Origin: Eisenibacter elegans DSM 3317
Lineage (GTDB): Bacteria > Bacteroidota > Bacteroidia > Cytophagales > Microscillaceae
Direction of reading: 5' to 3'
Length of the DNA: 64,000 nt
Assembly (NCBI RefSeq): GCF_000430505.1
Contig: NZ_KE387152.1
Span: forward strand, 199,413-263,412
Each line of letters starts with the position of its first letter. The stretch's first letter is position 1. Below, in pieces: positions 35,542-44,112 of this stretch. Both the position numbers and the translations under genes were made by a program. The notes below the pieces were generated by a model. It saw nothing but the letters and a program-made list of their open reading frames with translations, made no database searches and was not told the origin of the DNA.

Positions 35542-37035
35542 ATGCAAGAGCCTACCTGTATCATCGCCCTCGACCAAGGCACTACCAGTGCGCGTGCGCT
35601 CGCTTTTGACAAGCAAGGCCGCCTTTTGGGTATCGCACAGCGCACTTTTACACAATATTTCCCAGCAGCCAACTGTGTAGAGCACGATGCGCTCGAAATC
35701 TGGGATACCCAATGGGCTGTGTTCCAACAGCTGATTCGCCAACTAGGGGTTGCTCCTAGCCAGATTGCAGCTCTCGGCATTACCAATCAGCGTGAAACAA
35801 CCCTACTTTGGGACAAAAAAACCGGAGAGCCGCTACATCGTGCCTTAGTATGGCAAGACAAACGCACCGCCGAGCACTGTGAGCGCCTCAAAGCCCAAGG
35901 CCTGAACCCCTACATTCGAGAGAAAACCGGCCTTGTGTTGGATGCGTATTTCTCGGCTACCAAGCTTGCGTGGCTGCTCGACAATATCCCCAATGCGCGC
36001 TCTAGAGCCGAAAGAGGTGAGCTTTGTTTTGGAACTATCGATACTTGGTTGCTTTGGAAACTGACCAAGGGAGCCATACACGCCACCGACTACACCAATG
36101 CCTCCCGTACGATGCTGTTCGATATACATCAACTACAGTGGGATGCGCAATTGCTCGAAATTTTTCAAATCCCCCCCGAAGTCCTGCCACAGGTCTATAC
36201 ATCAATGCATCATTTTGGGGATTTGGCCTATGATGGAAGCAATATTCCCATTACGGGCATCGCCGGAGACCAGCAGGCGGCGCTCTTTGGGCAGGGCTGC
36301 TGGGAAGCCGGTACAGCCAAAAATACCTATGGCACTGGCTGTTTTATGCTGATGCATACCGGTGAGCAGGCTGTGCGCTCTACCCAAGGCCTGATTACGA
36401 CCTTGGCTTGTAGTACGGGAGCCAAACCCCAATATGCACTAGAAGGGAGTATCTTTATCGCCGGCGCAGCCATACAGTGGTTGCGAGATGGCCTACACCT
36501 AATCGATGAGGCCGCCGACTCAGCCTATTTTGCCCACAAAGCCCCCGAAGACCACGGTGTCTATGTAGTACCGGCCTTTGCCGGCCTTGGCGCTCCCTAT
36601 TGGGATAGCTATGCCAAAGGGGCAATCTTTGGCCTAGGACGCGAAACAGGCAAGGAGGTGCTCATTAGGGCTACACTCGAATCCTTGGCCTACCAAACCA
36701 AGGATGTGTTGTTGGCGATGGAAATAGACGCACACACCCCCCTGCAAATGCTTCGTGTAGACGGAGGGGCTTGTGCCAATGATCTCCTGATGCAGTTTCA
36801 AGCCGACTTGCTCAATACCCCTGTCGAGCGCCCCGCGATGATAGAGTCTACCGCTGCCGGAGCGGCTTATCTCGCCGGTCTCCAAGTGGGTTTCTGGAAC
36901 CTAGCCCAACTACGTCAAAACCGCGATATTGACCGTATTTTCAGCCCTAAAATGAGCGAAGCCACCCGACACCAACGCTACCAAGGCTGGCAAGAGGCCA
37001 TCCGACGAACAATGGGCTGGGCAAGCAAACGCTGA
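35542..37035 (+). CDS. glpK: Glycerol kinase
   Basis: This 497-residue FGGY kinase phosphorylates glycerol with ATP to glycerol 3-phosphate. Key segments are ALDQGTTSARALAFD (residues 9-23), the substrate region WDTQWAVF and NQRETTLLWDKKTGEPLHRALVWQDKRT, GTIDTWLLWKLT, GIAGDQQAALFGQGCW and the ATP-site GSIFIAGAAIQWLRD and RVDGGACANDLLMQF. Length matches E. coli GlpK. No glpF or glpD is adjacent, so the gene stands alone; a repeat cluster lies directly upstream and may replace or shape its promoter. Confidence 0.96.
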   Translation: MQEPTCIIALDQGTTSARALAFDKQGRLLGIAQRTFTQYFPAANCVEHDALEIWDTQWAVFQQLIRQLGVAPSQIAALGITNQRETTLLWDKKTGEPLHRALVWQDKRTAEHCERLKAQGLNPYIREKTGLVLDAYFSATKLAWLLDNIPNARSRAERGELCFGTIDTWLLWKLTKGAIHATDYTNASRTMLFDIHQLQWDAQLLEIFQIPPEVLPQVYTSMHHFGDLAYDGSNIPITGIAGDQQAALFGQGCWEAGTAKNTYGTGCFMLMHTGEQAVRSTQGLITTLACSTGAKPQYALEGSIFIAGAAIQWLRDGLHLIDEAADSAYFAHKAPEDHGVYVVPAFAGLGAPYWDSYAKGAIFGLGRETGKEVLIRATLESLAYQTKDVLLAMEIDAHTPLQMLRVDGGACANDLLMQFQADLLNTPVERPAMIESTAAGAAYLAGLQVGFWNLAQLRQNRDIDRIFSPKMSEATRHQRYQGWQEAIRRTMGWASKR

Positions 37036-37135
37036 GCAACACGTTGGGGTTTTTAACACTCTTTCACAAAGACGGCAGACATCAAGCCAAATATTTTACT
37101 TACTTTTGCCCTAAGCAATCACTGATTTATCATCT

Positions 37136-37411
37136 ATGGCAAAGCAACCGACTAAAAAAGAACAAAAAGCTTCTACCACTACTCCTCAAACCGATACCAT
37201 AACACCCAATACCGCTATGCCCTTTGGGACGATGAACTATGTGTGGATGGTGGCAGGGGTTGTCGTGATTTTACTGGGTCTATACCTAATGGGCATCGAC
37301 AAAGAAACTTTTGGCTGGGGATTCCTCGGGCTGACAATAGGGCCTATCGTGCTGATGGCGGGTTTCTTGTTACAATTTGTAGCCATATTTTACCCTCAAA
37401 AAAAAGCCTAA
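37136..37411 (+). CDS. DUF3098 membrane protein
   Basis: This 91-residue protein has a Thr/Lys/Gln-rich N-terminus (residues 1-28) and two membrane helices (about 34-53 and 62-84) around GIDKETFGWGF. It matches DUF3098, a Bacteroidota family nearly always found just before uppP, probably cotranscribed with it, as here (70 bp). The function is unknown; a link with undecaprenyl-phosphate recycling is inference from conserved neighbourhood. TACTTTTG at 37101-37108 fits a -7 promoter element. Confidence 0.87.
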   Translation: MAKQPTKKEQKASTTTPQTDTITPNTAMPFGTMNYVWMVAGVVVILLGLYLMGIDKETFGWGFLGLTIGPIVLMAGFLLQFVAIFYPQKKA

Positions 37412-37481
37412 GCAGGCCTTTCTCATCACTCCCCCGTACAAAAGCTGTGTTGCGCGGCATCACTATTTCTGACACATACTT

Positions 37482-38273
37482 ATGACTTTTTTCCAAGCCC
37501 TTGTCTTGGCCATTGTAGAGGGCCTGACGGAGTTTTTGCCTGTTTCGTCTACCGGGCATATGATTATCTTTTCACACCTGATGGGTATTCATAGCCTTGA
37601 GTTTACCAAGGTTTTTGAAGTACATATCCAGTTTGGAGCCATCCTTTCGGTCGTGGTGCTTTATTGGAAACGCTTCGTTCAGTCGCTCGACTTTTATGTG
37701 AAGCTTTTTGTGGCATTCTTACCGGCGGCGGCTATTGGATTTGCCCTCAAAAAACAAATTGATTTACTCCTCGAAAACATTGTCGTGGTGGCTAGCTCCC
37801 TGCTTTTGGGTGGTATAGTGTTGGTATTTGTAGACCGGTGGTTCAAACAAAACCCCGACGACAGCGCCCCCGACCAGCCCATCAGCTACCGAACGGCCAT
37901 CGCCATCGGTTTTTTCCAGTGTCTGGCGATGGTACCCGGAGTGTCGCGCTCTGCCGCATCAATCATCGGCGGGATGACCCAGCAGCTCAGCCGCCGCCAA
38001 GCCGCCGAGTTTTCTTTTTTCTTGGCCGTCCCAACGATGTTTGCCGCCTCTGCGTATAAATTACTCAAGGACTTGGCCGTCGTCCAACAAAGCGAAAACC
38101 TCTCCTTACTCATTTGGGGCAATGTAATTGCTTTTGTCGTGGCGATGGTGGCCATCAAAACATTCATTGGCCTACTGACACGCTACGGGTTCAAAGTTTT
38201 TGGATATTACCGTATCGCCCTAGGCTTGCTGATTCTGGGGATGTTGGCCATGGGCTATCAATTCACGCTCTAA
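37482..38273 (+). CDS. uppP: Undecaprenyl-diphosphatase
   Basis: This 263-residue polytopic membrane enzyme (BacA type) removes a phosphate from undecaprenyl diphosphate to recycle the lipid carrier for peptidoglycan and polysaccharides; overexpression gives bacitracin resistance. The catalytic motifs are [20 protein letters not shown] (residues about 10-29) and [16 protein letters not shown] (about 148-163), supplying Glu, Ser and Arg residues. About eight hydrophobic segments are seen and the length is normal. It is preceded by its usual DUF3098 partner and followed after 14 bp by a DUF1573 gene, so all three are likely one operon. Confidence 0.96.
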   Translation: MTFFQALVLAIVEGLTEFLPVSSTGHMIIFSHLMGIHSLEFTKVFEVHIQFGAILSVVVLYWKRFVQSLDFYVKLFVAFLPAAAIGFALKKQIDLLLENIVVVASSLLLGGIVLVFVDRWFKQNPDDSAPDQPISYRTAIAIGFFQCLAMVPGVSRSAASIIGGMTQQLSRRQAAEFSFFLAVPTMFAASAYKLLKDLAVVQQSENLSLLIWGNVIAFVVAMVAIKTFIGLLTRYGFKVFGYYRIALGLLILGMLAMGYQFTL

Positions 38274-38287
38274 TATTGGCACTACTT

Positions 38288-38737
38288 ATGATTATCTGGC
38301 GCACTATCATTACCCTCAGCTTTTGTTGGCTACTTGTGCCGGGCTTGCTCTCTGCCCAAGAGGCCGCCTCGACCTACAACCCTGCCGAAGCTCTCCAACA
38401 AAACAAAGCACTGCAAACTGCCGAACTTTCATTGGTCAAAAAAGTCCTTAGCTTTGATACCGTCCGAAAAGGGGATATCGTTCGCCAACACTTTTATCTC
38501 AAAAACACAGGTACAGAGCCGTTGTTGATTTATGAAATTCACGGCGGCTGTGAGTGTGTTTGGATAGAATGGGATAAAGAGGCTATCGCTCCCAATGCTA
38601 CCTCCAAAATCACGGTGCTCTATGATACAGCTCACCCCAAGGAACGGGTTGATTTCAAACGCAAGGTCTTTGTCGTATTTTCTAATGCGCGTAACCCCGA
38701 AGAAAAGCTGGTGTTAGAAGGGAGGGTCATACACTAA
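38288..38737 (+). CDS. DUF1573 exported protein
   Basis: This 149-residue protein has a signal peptide (MIIWRTIITLSFCWLLVPGLLSAQ) and a single DUF1573 domain: KGDIVRQHFYLKNTGTEPLLIYEIHGGCECVWIEWDKEAIAPN, an immunoglobulin-like fold of the HYDIN/ASPM type. The CxC pair typical of the family (CEC) is present. Such proteins are abundant in Bacteroidota and probably act in the periplasm or at the surface; the function is unknown. The start 14 bp after uppP indicates cotranscription. Confidence 0.87.
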   Translation: MIIWRTIITLSFCWLLVPGLLSAQEAASTYNPAEALQQNKALQTAELSLVKKVLSFDTVRKGDIVRQHFYLKNTGTEPLLIYEIHGGCECVWIEWDKEAIAPNATSKITVLYDTAHPKERVDFKRKVFVVFSNARNPEEKLVLEGRVIH

Positions 38738-38805
38738 TCGGCTCTGTAAGCGTTATTGGGATGTTGCTCGATAACGTTTATTTTTTTGCCCAAACCCTTA
38801 GCGCT

Positions 38806-39132
38806 ATGCGTACTTTAGCTTATGTTCTTGTTTTGACCCTGATGAGTTGGCTTGCCCCAGAAGTGTTACAAGCCCAAACAGAGATCCAGACTCAGGCCGA
38901 AAAACAACGGCAGGCGATGCTCAAATCACACACCAAAGCGGTAAAAAAAGCCCGCAAAAACGGTGAGATGACCAAGGCCGAACAAAACAAACGCCGCCAA
39001 CTATCCAATACCGAACAACGCCGCCAAAAACACAGCAAATCCATCAACCAACAAGTAACCAAAGCAGAGCTGAGGCGGAAAAAAGAAATGCAAAACCGGC
39101 AGAAAATGCTGCGTAAGAAAGGAATAAAATAA
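38806..39132 (+). CDS. Small, highly basic exported protein
   Basis: This 108-residue protein has a signal peptide (MRTLAYVLVLTLMSWLAPEVLQAQ). The mature part of about 84 residues is almost entirely charged and polar: many Lys, Arg and Gln with few hydrophobics, predicted as one long helix. It may bind anionic polymers such as teichoic-acid-like glycans, LPS or nucleic acid. No family is recognised. It lies 68 bp after the DUF1573 gene on the same strand and could be the last gene of that operon. The ATG at 38806 is set by the signal peptide. Confidence 0.72.
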   Translation: MRTLAYVLVLTLMSWLAPEVLQAQTEIQTQAEKQRQAMLKSHTKAVKKARKNGEMTKAEQNKRRQLSNTEQRRQKHSKSINQQVTKAELRRKKEMQNRQKMLRKKGIK

Positions 39133-39199
39133 ACTATTGAGGAATAATGTAGCAGCACAACACCGGATATTTTTGACTTTCGTTGTGGTTGGGCTTTTT

Positions 39200-39293
39200 T
39201 ATAACAAGATTCACAAGATTTGGGGATTTGATTTTCTTGATACTCAAGGATTTTTAGTGGACACATTTCCCAAGCCAATTGTGGTTTGGCATA
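39200..39293 (-). repeat. Repeat B copy (minus orientation)
   Basis: On the plus strand it starts TATAACAAGATTCACAAGAT, continues with TTTTCTTGATACTCAAGGAT and CACATTTCCCAAGCCAATTG, and ends GGCATA. It lies between the 3' ends of two convergent genes and is 94 bp long. Confidence 0.75.
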
Positions 39294-39309
39294 ACTGCAA
39301 AGGCCGCTC

Positions 39310-39349
39310 AAAAAGCTAGTGTGGCTGTGGGGACACAGCCACTAGCTAG
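39310..39349 (-). terminator. Terminator of msrA
   Basis: On the minus strand CTAGTGGCTGTG pairs with CACAGCCACACTAG around a CCC-containing loop and continues into CTTTTT. It starts 3 bp after the msrA stop codon. Confidence 0.8.
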
Positions 39350-39351
39350 GT

Positions 39352-40038
39352 TTATTGTGCTTTGGCTTTGTCACCAAATACTTCTTTGAATTTCTTGAGT
39401 TTAGGGGTAATGATGTATGCACAATACCCTTGGTTAGGGTTATTGTTGTAATAGTTTTGGTGATAATCTTCGGCTACATAAAAAATGCTGGCCGGGGTGA
39501 TTTCTGTAACAACAGGTTTCTTGAACACCCCCGATGCATCGAGCTTGGTTTTGTAGGTTTCGGCTACTTGGCGCTGTTGTTCGGTATGATAAAAAATAGC
39601 CGAGCGGTACTGTGTCCCTACGTCATTGCCTTGTCGGTTGAGGGTTGTGGGGTCGTGGGTTCCCCAGAAGACCTCCAGCACATCCACCAATGAGACTACC
39701 TTGGGGTCAAAGGTCAACTGACATACTTCGGCGTGTCCCGTAAGACCAGTACATATTTCTTTGTAGGTTGGATTTTTGACTTGCCCACCCATATAACCCG
39801 ATACCACACTATGTACTCCTTCAACACGTTGAAAAACAGCTTCAACACACCAAAAACACCCAGCTCCTAACGTGATGGTTTCGAGGCTATCTGTTGGGTT
39901 GTCAGTATTTGCGTTAAGGTTGGCGGTGGTCATAATATTTGCTTGTTGAGCGTTAGAAGATTGAAAGGTACAGGCAGAGAAAGCCCAAAAGCAAAAAGCT
40001 ATCAAGCTGCTGTACATCAGAGAGTTTTGATAATTCAT
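39352..40038 (-). CDS. msrA: Peptide methionine sulfoxide reductase A, lipoprotein form
   Basis: This 228-residue enzyme reduces methionine-S-sulfoxide in proteins. The catalytic motif GAGCFWCVEAVFQRVEGVHSVVSGYMGG starts near residue 58, and GTHDPTTLNRQGNDVGTQYRS, YHQNYYNNNPNQGYC carry the remaining substrate-binding residues and a resolving Cys. The N-terminus (MNYQNSLMYSSLIAFCFWAFSAC) is a lipoprotein signal with Cys23, so it should act at a membrane on the periplasmic side, protecting exported proteins. A spacer of about 30 residues links the lipid anchor and the enzyme. A 22-bp palindrome lies just upstream. Confidence 0.95.
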   Translation of the reverse strand: MNYQNSLMYSSLIAFCFWAFSACTFQSSNAQQANIMTTANLNANTDNPTDSLETITLGAGCFWCVEAVFQRVEGVHSVVSGYMGGQVKNPTYKEICTGLTGHAEVCQLTFDPKVVSLVDVLEVFWGTHDPTTLNRQGNDVGTQYRSAIFYHTEQQRQVAETYKTKLDASGVFKKPVVTEITPASIFYVAEDYHQNYYNNNPNQGYCAYIITPKLKKFKEVFGDKAKAQ

Positions 40039-40052
40039 AGCCCTGTTTGTTG

Positions 40053-40074
40053 TGCTTTATAAATTTATAAAGCA
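40053..40074. promoter_or_regulatory. Perfect 22-bp palindrome upstream of msrA
   Basis: The half-site TGCTTTATAAA is followed directly by its reverse complement. It lies 15 bp before the msrA start codon and 26 bp beyond the stop of the preceding gene on the same strand. It may be an operator or an AT-rich hairpin; the lack of a GC-rich stem argues against a terminator. Confidence 0.45.
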
Positions 40075-40099
40075 TAACTCTCCATAGGCGGAAAAAGTT

Positions 40100-40756
40100 T
40101 TATGGTTGGGCTTGTGTTGTTGGCGGGCTTTGTTCAAACAAGCGGATATAAGCCAAGCCTTTGGCTACATAATCGGGATCGTGGGTATGGCCGTTCCACA
40201 TCACTGGGTGTGGCTTGCCTGTGTTGTGATAGTGAAAAGCATTGCGGTAGTCGCGGCGGTCAAGGTAGCGGGCATAATTTTTCTTACACCAAAGCATGCC
40301 ATAGTAGAGCGCCTTGTCGCCGGTGAGGTCTTGTAGGCTCCAGCCAAAATGCAGGGTATGATAGCCCATAATCTGTAATGGCCCCCAAGAGGTAGCCAAT
40401 GCTTCTAGGCGTTTGTCGCTCATTCCTTTGACCATTGCCGTCGTAATGCCACTGTATTTTTCCTCTTTCCCGTCGCGCACGGCCTGTAGTTTTTCAAATA
40501 CTTTGGGTTCAAAGCGTGGCGATGCCGGTTTTTTGGCCGAGCATTCCAAGATGATGAGCGCCTTGATATATACCGCCGGAATTTGGAGGGTATCCGCAAT
40601 GTTTTCTACCTGCTCGCCGTAGTTTTCTTGACAACGTGTTACCAAACTCGCCGACACCAAGGCCGATGGCTTGTGGTTGTGGTTGCCAAGATTGGTATTG
40701 AACAAAAAAAATCCTACCCCTACTGCCCCTATCAAAAGCCAAAAATATTTACGCAT
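40100..40756 (-). CDS. Muramidase-like exported protein
   Basis: This 218-residue protein has an N-terminal membrane helix or signal (MRKYFWLLIGAVGVGFFLFNTN) and a domain of about 170 residues. The stretch IPAVYIKALIILECSAKKPASPRFEPKVFEKLQ, followed by SWGPLQIMGYH and ALYYGMLWCKKNYARY, is reminiscent of lysozyme-like N-acetylmuramidases, with the Glu of ILECS as a possible catalytic acid and the SWGPLQIMG turn typical of transglycosylase folds. This would place it in peptidoglycan cleavage; the neighbour at 40901 encodes a NamZ muramidase on the same strand, which agrees. The exact family remains uncertain. Confidence 0.62.
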   Translation of the reverse strand: MRKYFWLLIGAVGVGFFLFNTNLGNHNHKPSALVSASLVTRCQENYGEQVENIADTLQIPAVYIKALIILECSAKKPASPRFEPKVFEKLQAVRDGKEEKYSGITTAMVKGMSDKRLEALATSWGPLQIMGYHTLHFGWSLQDLTGDKALYYGMLWCKKNYARYLDRRDYRNAFHYHNTGKPHPVMWNGHTHDPDYVAKGLAYIRLFEQSPPTTQAQP

Positions 40757-40900
40757 TGCTTGTTTGGAATGGTTTGTGGCCGCTTCTACCACTTTGATAA
40801 AATCCTTTTAGCGATGCCTTTGGCACCTAAAATCGCAGAAGAGCCGCCTTGGTGATGGAGCAAAGATAATTTTTTTTGGCAACCATACCCCAACTTAGCA

Positions 40901-42094
40901 CTACTGGTATAGCAAATATTTTTGTCTTACTTGTTGGTACTCGGCCAAGGGTTTTTGCCAAGATTCGCGAATGGCCTTGGCCGACATTCCGGCTTGGATT
41001 TGTTGACGCAACTTGGCTGTGCCGGCTAGGGTGTCGAAGTAATTGTTGAAAAAGCGCGAAGGCTCAGGGTATTTCTTATAAAAACTGATGAGGTAGTCCA
41101 AATCCAATGCTTTTTCGGGCTGTATATAACGCAAGTCTACCCCATAGCAGCGCTTGTCTTGGTGTTTGGGTTGTTTGGCCATCCCTTGGATGCTTTGAGG
41201 AACAAACTCAAAGCTGCCCATACCTGCCATAGGATAGCCTAGCACCTGAAAAGGGAAATAGGTTCCACGCCCTACACTCATCACTGTACCCTCAAACAAA
41301 CATAGAGAGGGGTACCAGCGGATAGCGTGTTGGTTGGGTAAGTTGGGCGAAGGTTTCACAGGGAGGGTATAGGGCTGCCAGCGGGCATAGTGCTTGACAG
41401 GCACAACGTAAAGCTCGCAGGTTTTTTCGGTTTTGAGCCAGTTTTCGCCGTTAATCATCAGGGCTAGCTCACCCACAGTGAGTCCGTGGACAATGGGGAT
41501 AGGGTGCATCCCGACAAAAGAGCGGAAGGCCGGCTCGCAGATAGGCCCGTCGATATAGTCGCCGTTGGGGTTGGGTCGATCAAAGACCAGTACAATTTTA
41601 TCTTGTTCGGCGCAGGCTTCCATCACATAGTGCATCGTGCTGATATAGGTGTAGAAGCGTGTACCTACATCTTGGATATCAAAAATCATCAAGTCAATAT
41701 CTTCGAGCTGAGCCGGGCTGGGCTTTTTGGTTTTGCCATACAGTGACACAATGGGCAGCCCTGTGCGGGAGTCTACCGTACTGCTGACACTTTCTCCAGC
41801 GTCGGCATCGCCCCTAAAGCCGTGTTCGGGAACAAATATCTTCTTCACTTCAACCTGTAGGCTTAGCAGCGTATCGACGAGGTGTGTTTGGTTAACCAAA
41901 GAGGTATGGTTGACTACCAAGCCCACTCGTTTGCCTTGTAGTAGGGGGAGGTACAAATCCATCCTTGCGGCTCCTATTTCGACCATAGAGGCTGCTACCA
42001 CGCTGTCGGGCGTGGTTTGGAGTGCCGCAATGTTGAGAGCAGGCATTTCTAGGGCTTGGATGCCTAGTAACCAGAAGAGCATTTTATACAACAT
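40901..42094 (-). CDS. Exo-beta-N-acetylmuramidase NamZ family (DUF1343)
   Basis: This 397-residue protein has an N-terminal signal-like helix and a DUF1343 domain. Family landmarks are GKRVGLVVNHTSLVN, FVPEHGFRGDADAGE, GLPIVSLYG, IDLMIFDIQDVGTRFYTYISTM, FDRPNPNGDYIDGP and FEGTVMSVGRGT. NamZ of Bacteroidota releases terminal MurNAc from the non-reducing ends of peptidoglycan chains for recycling. Export to the periplasm fits this. The muramidase-like gene lies 144 bp downstream on the same strand, and both may work on the same polymer. Confidence 0.9.
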   Translation of the reverse strand: MLYKMLFWLLGIQALEMPALNIAALQTTPDSVVAASMVEIGAARMDLYLPLLQGKRVGLVVNHTSLVNQTHLVDTLLSLQVEVKKIFVPEHGFRGDADAGESVSSTVDSRTGLPIVSLYGKTKKPSPAQLEDIDLMIFDIQDVGTRFYTYISTMHYVMEACAEQDKIVLVFDRPNPNGDYIDGPICEPAFRSFVGMHPIPIVHGLTVGELALMINGENWLKTEKTCELYVVPVKHYARWQPYTLPVKPSPNLPNQHAIRWYPSLCLFEGTVMSVGRGTYFPFQVLGYPMAGMGSFEFVPQSIQGMAKQPKHQDKRCYGVDLRYIQPEKALDLDYLISFYKKYPEPSRFFNNYFDTLAGTAKLRQQIQAGMSAKAIRESWQKPLAEYQQVRQKYLLYQ

Positions 42095-42348
42095 ATTTTT
42101 AAAACGGGTCAGCTCAGAGTGAAGTTATGCAGAGGTTTGTACGCAGGCCATAGTGAAGTGTTTTATAAAAAAGGCTTATATCTCCGTATTTTCCAAAAAT
42201 AGCGCCAATTTTGATAGGTGATTTGATCTTTGAGCCAACTAAACACGCTGGTAGCGAAGTTTTTATGCAATATTCTTGTTTATTCTTGTTTGCCGGTTGT
42301 TTTTCATCAACGACACAAACACAGCACTGAGCCAAGACCAATAAATAT

Positions 42349-42501
42349 TCACATACTACTCTTTATCGGGTATAGCATACCACTTCCTTGAATACTTTTT
42401 CGGTAATACTCAAGTTTTCTGTCAATTTCTTCTTGGGTTTGGGCCAAAAGCAAGGGGCTTGTAAAAAACAGGATTTTTGCTAAGATGAGCAGGGTTTTCA
42501 T
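42349..42501 (-). CDS. Very small exported peptide or gene remnant (50 aa)
   Basis: ATG at 42501 opens a 50-codon frame: MKTLLILAKILFFTSPLLLA, then Q-T-Q-E-E-I-D-R-K-L-E-Y-Y and a short tail ending at a TGA at 42349-42351. The first 20 residues are a textbook signal peptide with an Ala-Gln cleavage site, unlikely by chance. The mature part of only about 30 residues could be a secreted peptide, or the gene may be the 5' remainder of a longer one that has been cut. No longer in-frame continuation is seen in the two other frames downstream. The 254 bp between this and NamZ contain no other gene. Confidence 0.5.
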   Translation of the reverse strand: MKTLLILAKILFFTSPLLLAQTQEEIDRKLEYYRKSIQGSGMLYPIKSSM

Positions 42502-42606
42502 CAATAAAAAACGGTTTGATATTGGGTAAGAAGGATGTATTGGGGCTCAAGGAAGCTGGGCTATTTTTCCAAAAATGTTCAGTAAGTTGAAACAAAGCGT
42601 TTACTC

Positions 42607-42984
42607 TTACATCAGGGTAACGCCGCTATCGAGTTGTAGCCCTTCGGTATTGCAACTATCTTGTTTGAAGATGACCTTGATGAAATAGCCCTCCATCTCG
42701 GCAATCTGCCCTTGGCCTATCAAATGGTCGAGTGTGGTCAACTTGCTGTTTGCATCTTTTTTGTGCAAAAATGCGCTGCAATGCTTGTTTTTGCTGAAAT
42801 ACTGGTCGGCATCTGAGAGTACCGCATTGGCCTCAGAGGTAATAAGGACTTGGTTGTCTACTTCGGCCATCACCACTACCGTAGCCGTTAGGTAGGTGGG
42901 CATGCTCACAATTACGGACTTGTTTTTGGCTTTGTTTTTTTGCTTTCCCTTTTGGGCGTAGGCGGGAGCACATACAGCCACCAA
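42607..42984 (-). CDS. Exported protein with damaged or unusual start
   Basis: The frame encodes a protein whose visible start LLLLVAVCAPAYAQKG is the end of a signal peptide with a clear Ala-x-Ala cleavage site, but no ATG precedes it: the frame is closed by a TAA 19 codons before that site and has only TTG, CTG or GTG options. The mature part (about 115 residues) is Lys-rich first (KGKQKNKAKNKSV) and then has TYLTATVVVMAEVDNQVLITSEANAVLSD and two cysteines. Either a 5' indel has removed the start, or a non-ATG codon is used. The family is not recognised. Confidence 0.5.
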   Translation of the reverse strand: MVAVCAPAYAQKGKQKNKAKNKSVIVSMPTYLTATVVVMAEVDNQVLITSEANAVLSDADQYFSKNKHCSAFLHKKDANSKLTTLDHLIGQGQIAEMEGYFIKVIFKQDSCNTEGLQLDSGVTLM

Positions 42985-43067
42985 GAGCAGGAGGGTAGGG
43001 TTTGATGGTGAATGTAGGTGTTATTGGCTGAAAACGCAAACAGGTAGGCATCGGTTGTTGCACCCTA

Positions 43068-44060
43068 TCAGGGGTGGGTGTTTTGTGTATGCGTTTGCGT
43101 AATCCAGTCTTTTATCTTTTCGTATACTTCTGGTTTAGTCTGTATTTTGAAGTGGTTGGTTTCGGCGAACTCATAACAGTTTTCGGGGGGGAAGGCATAG
43201 GTCTGGTCTTCGTGGGCGCTGGCACTGTGAGTATTGACCAAAATATCGCCAAATAGGGTACTTACCCAATGTTTTTGTTTTTGGGTGAGCCTTGCGGCAA
43301 TGACGTAATAGGCGGCATTTTCGAGTTTTTGGATGTTGTTTTGGTGGCGTTCGAATGCGCCTTCGGGTGGGTTTTGCCAATCCTCTTCTCTGAGGTAGCC
43401 AAAGCGGAGGTCTTTGATACCATCGCTGCGCAAGTCGATGGCCTTGCCGACGAGGCGTGTCTGCCAGTTGGGCACGCGCGCCAAGATATGGGTGGTAAGG
43501 TGGGCAAACTGTTCGAGGAAGGAGCCAAGGTGCGGCGTAGCCAGTAAGAAGATGAAGCGCACTTTGTGAGGCCATTGGTGGCCTTGTTCTTGGGCGTAGT
43601 GGCAGGCGCTGTGTACCAACAAGCCCCCCATACTGTGTGCTAGGAGGCATATTTCTTCTAGCGCAACGGGGTACTGTGTGTGGAGCTGCTCTAGGAGTTG
43701 GGTCAGTTTTTGCCCGTTTTCCGAAATGTGTAGCCCGGTGTTGTAGCGCAAGTAGAAAGGCACATGGCCGAAGTCTCGCTCTAGGAAAGTGCCGTAATTG
43801 CTGTTGTCGGGGAAGTTCCAGGCCATTTCGTTGTGGGTGAGGCCGTGTATCAGGATACAGACTTTGGGGCTGATGGTGGACGCTGCTCGTTGGCAATGGG
43901 CGGCAATGGCTTGTGGCTCTAGGGGGAGCTGGCGGTTGTCGGCATAAAAGCCCATTGGTACTTCGAGGAGACTGTTTTGCAGCTTGTCGCCTACAGCACC
44001 GTTTAAGATGCTAAGGGTGTGGCTGCCTACTTTTGAGAGGTTTTTTAGAAACTTGTGCAT
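43068..44060 (-). CDS. Alpha/beta hydrolase (lipase-like, PGAP1 type)
   Basis: This 330-residue protein shows an alpha/beta-hydrolase core. ICILIHGLTHNEMAW-like sequence (residues about 66-80) gives the oxyanion loop, LLAHSMGGLLVHSA is the nucleophile elbow (Ser in AHSMGG), and ETNHFKI near the C-terminus supplies the His. The order and the sequence FLLATPHLGSFLEQ resemble PGAP1/LipA-like esterases that act on lipids or lipid-linked substrates. There is no signal peptide, so it is cytoplasmic. The ATG at 44060 (MHKFLKNLSKVG) is preferred because the next upstream ATG falls at the edge of a repeat C fragment. Confidence 0.8.
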   Translation of the reverse strand: MHKFLKNLSKVGSHTLSILNGAVGDKLQNSLLEVPMGFYADNRQLPLEPQAIAAHCQRAASTISPKVCILIHGLTHNEMAWNFPDNSNYGTFLERDFGHVPFYLRYNTGLHISENGQKLTQLLEQLHTQYPVALEEICLLAHSMGGLLVHSACHYAQEQGHQWPHKVRFIFLLATPHLGSFLEQFAHLTTHILARVPNWQTRLVGKAIDLRSDGIKDLRFGYLREEDWQNPPEGAFERHQNNIQKLENAAYYVIAARLTQKQKHWVSTLFGDILVNTHSASAHEDQTYAFPPENCYEFAETNHFKIQTKPEVYEKIKDWITQTHTQNTHP

Positions 44061-44112
44061 TGGCAATGGGGTTGAGCCCTCTTTCGGACGGTTATGTATC
44101 TTTTTTCTAAGC

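Noticed and set aside
38114-38287. 58-residue extension of the DUF1573 protein
   Set aside because: It overlaps the 3' part of uppP in another frame; the ATG at 38288 gives a proper signal peptide.
42114-42341. 75-codon minus-strand frame between NamZ and the small peptide gene
   Set aside because: It starts with TTG, has no signal peptide or motif and atypical Cys/Lys content; judged chance.
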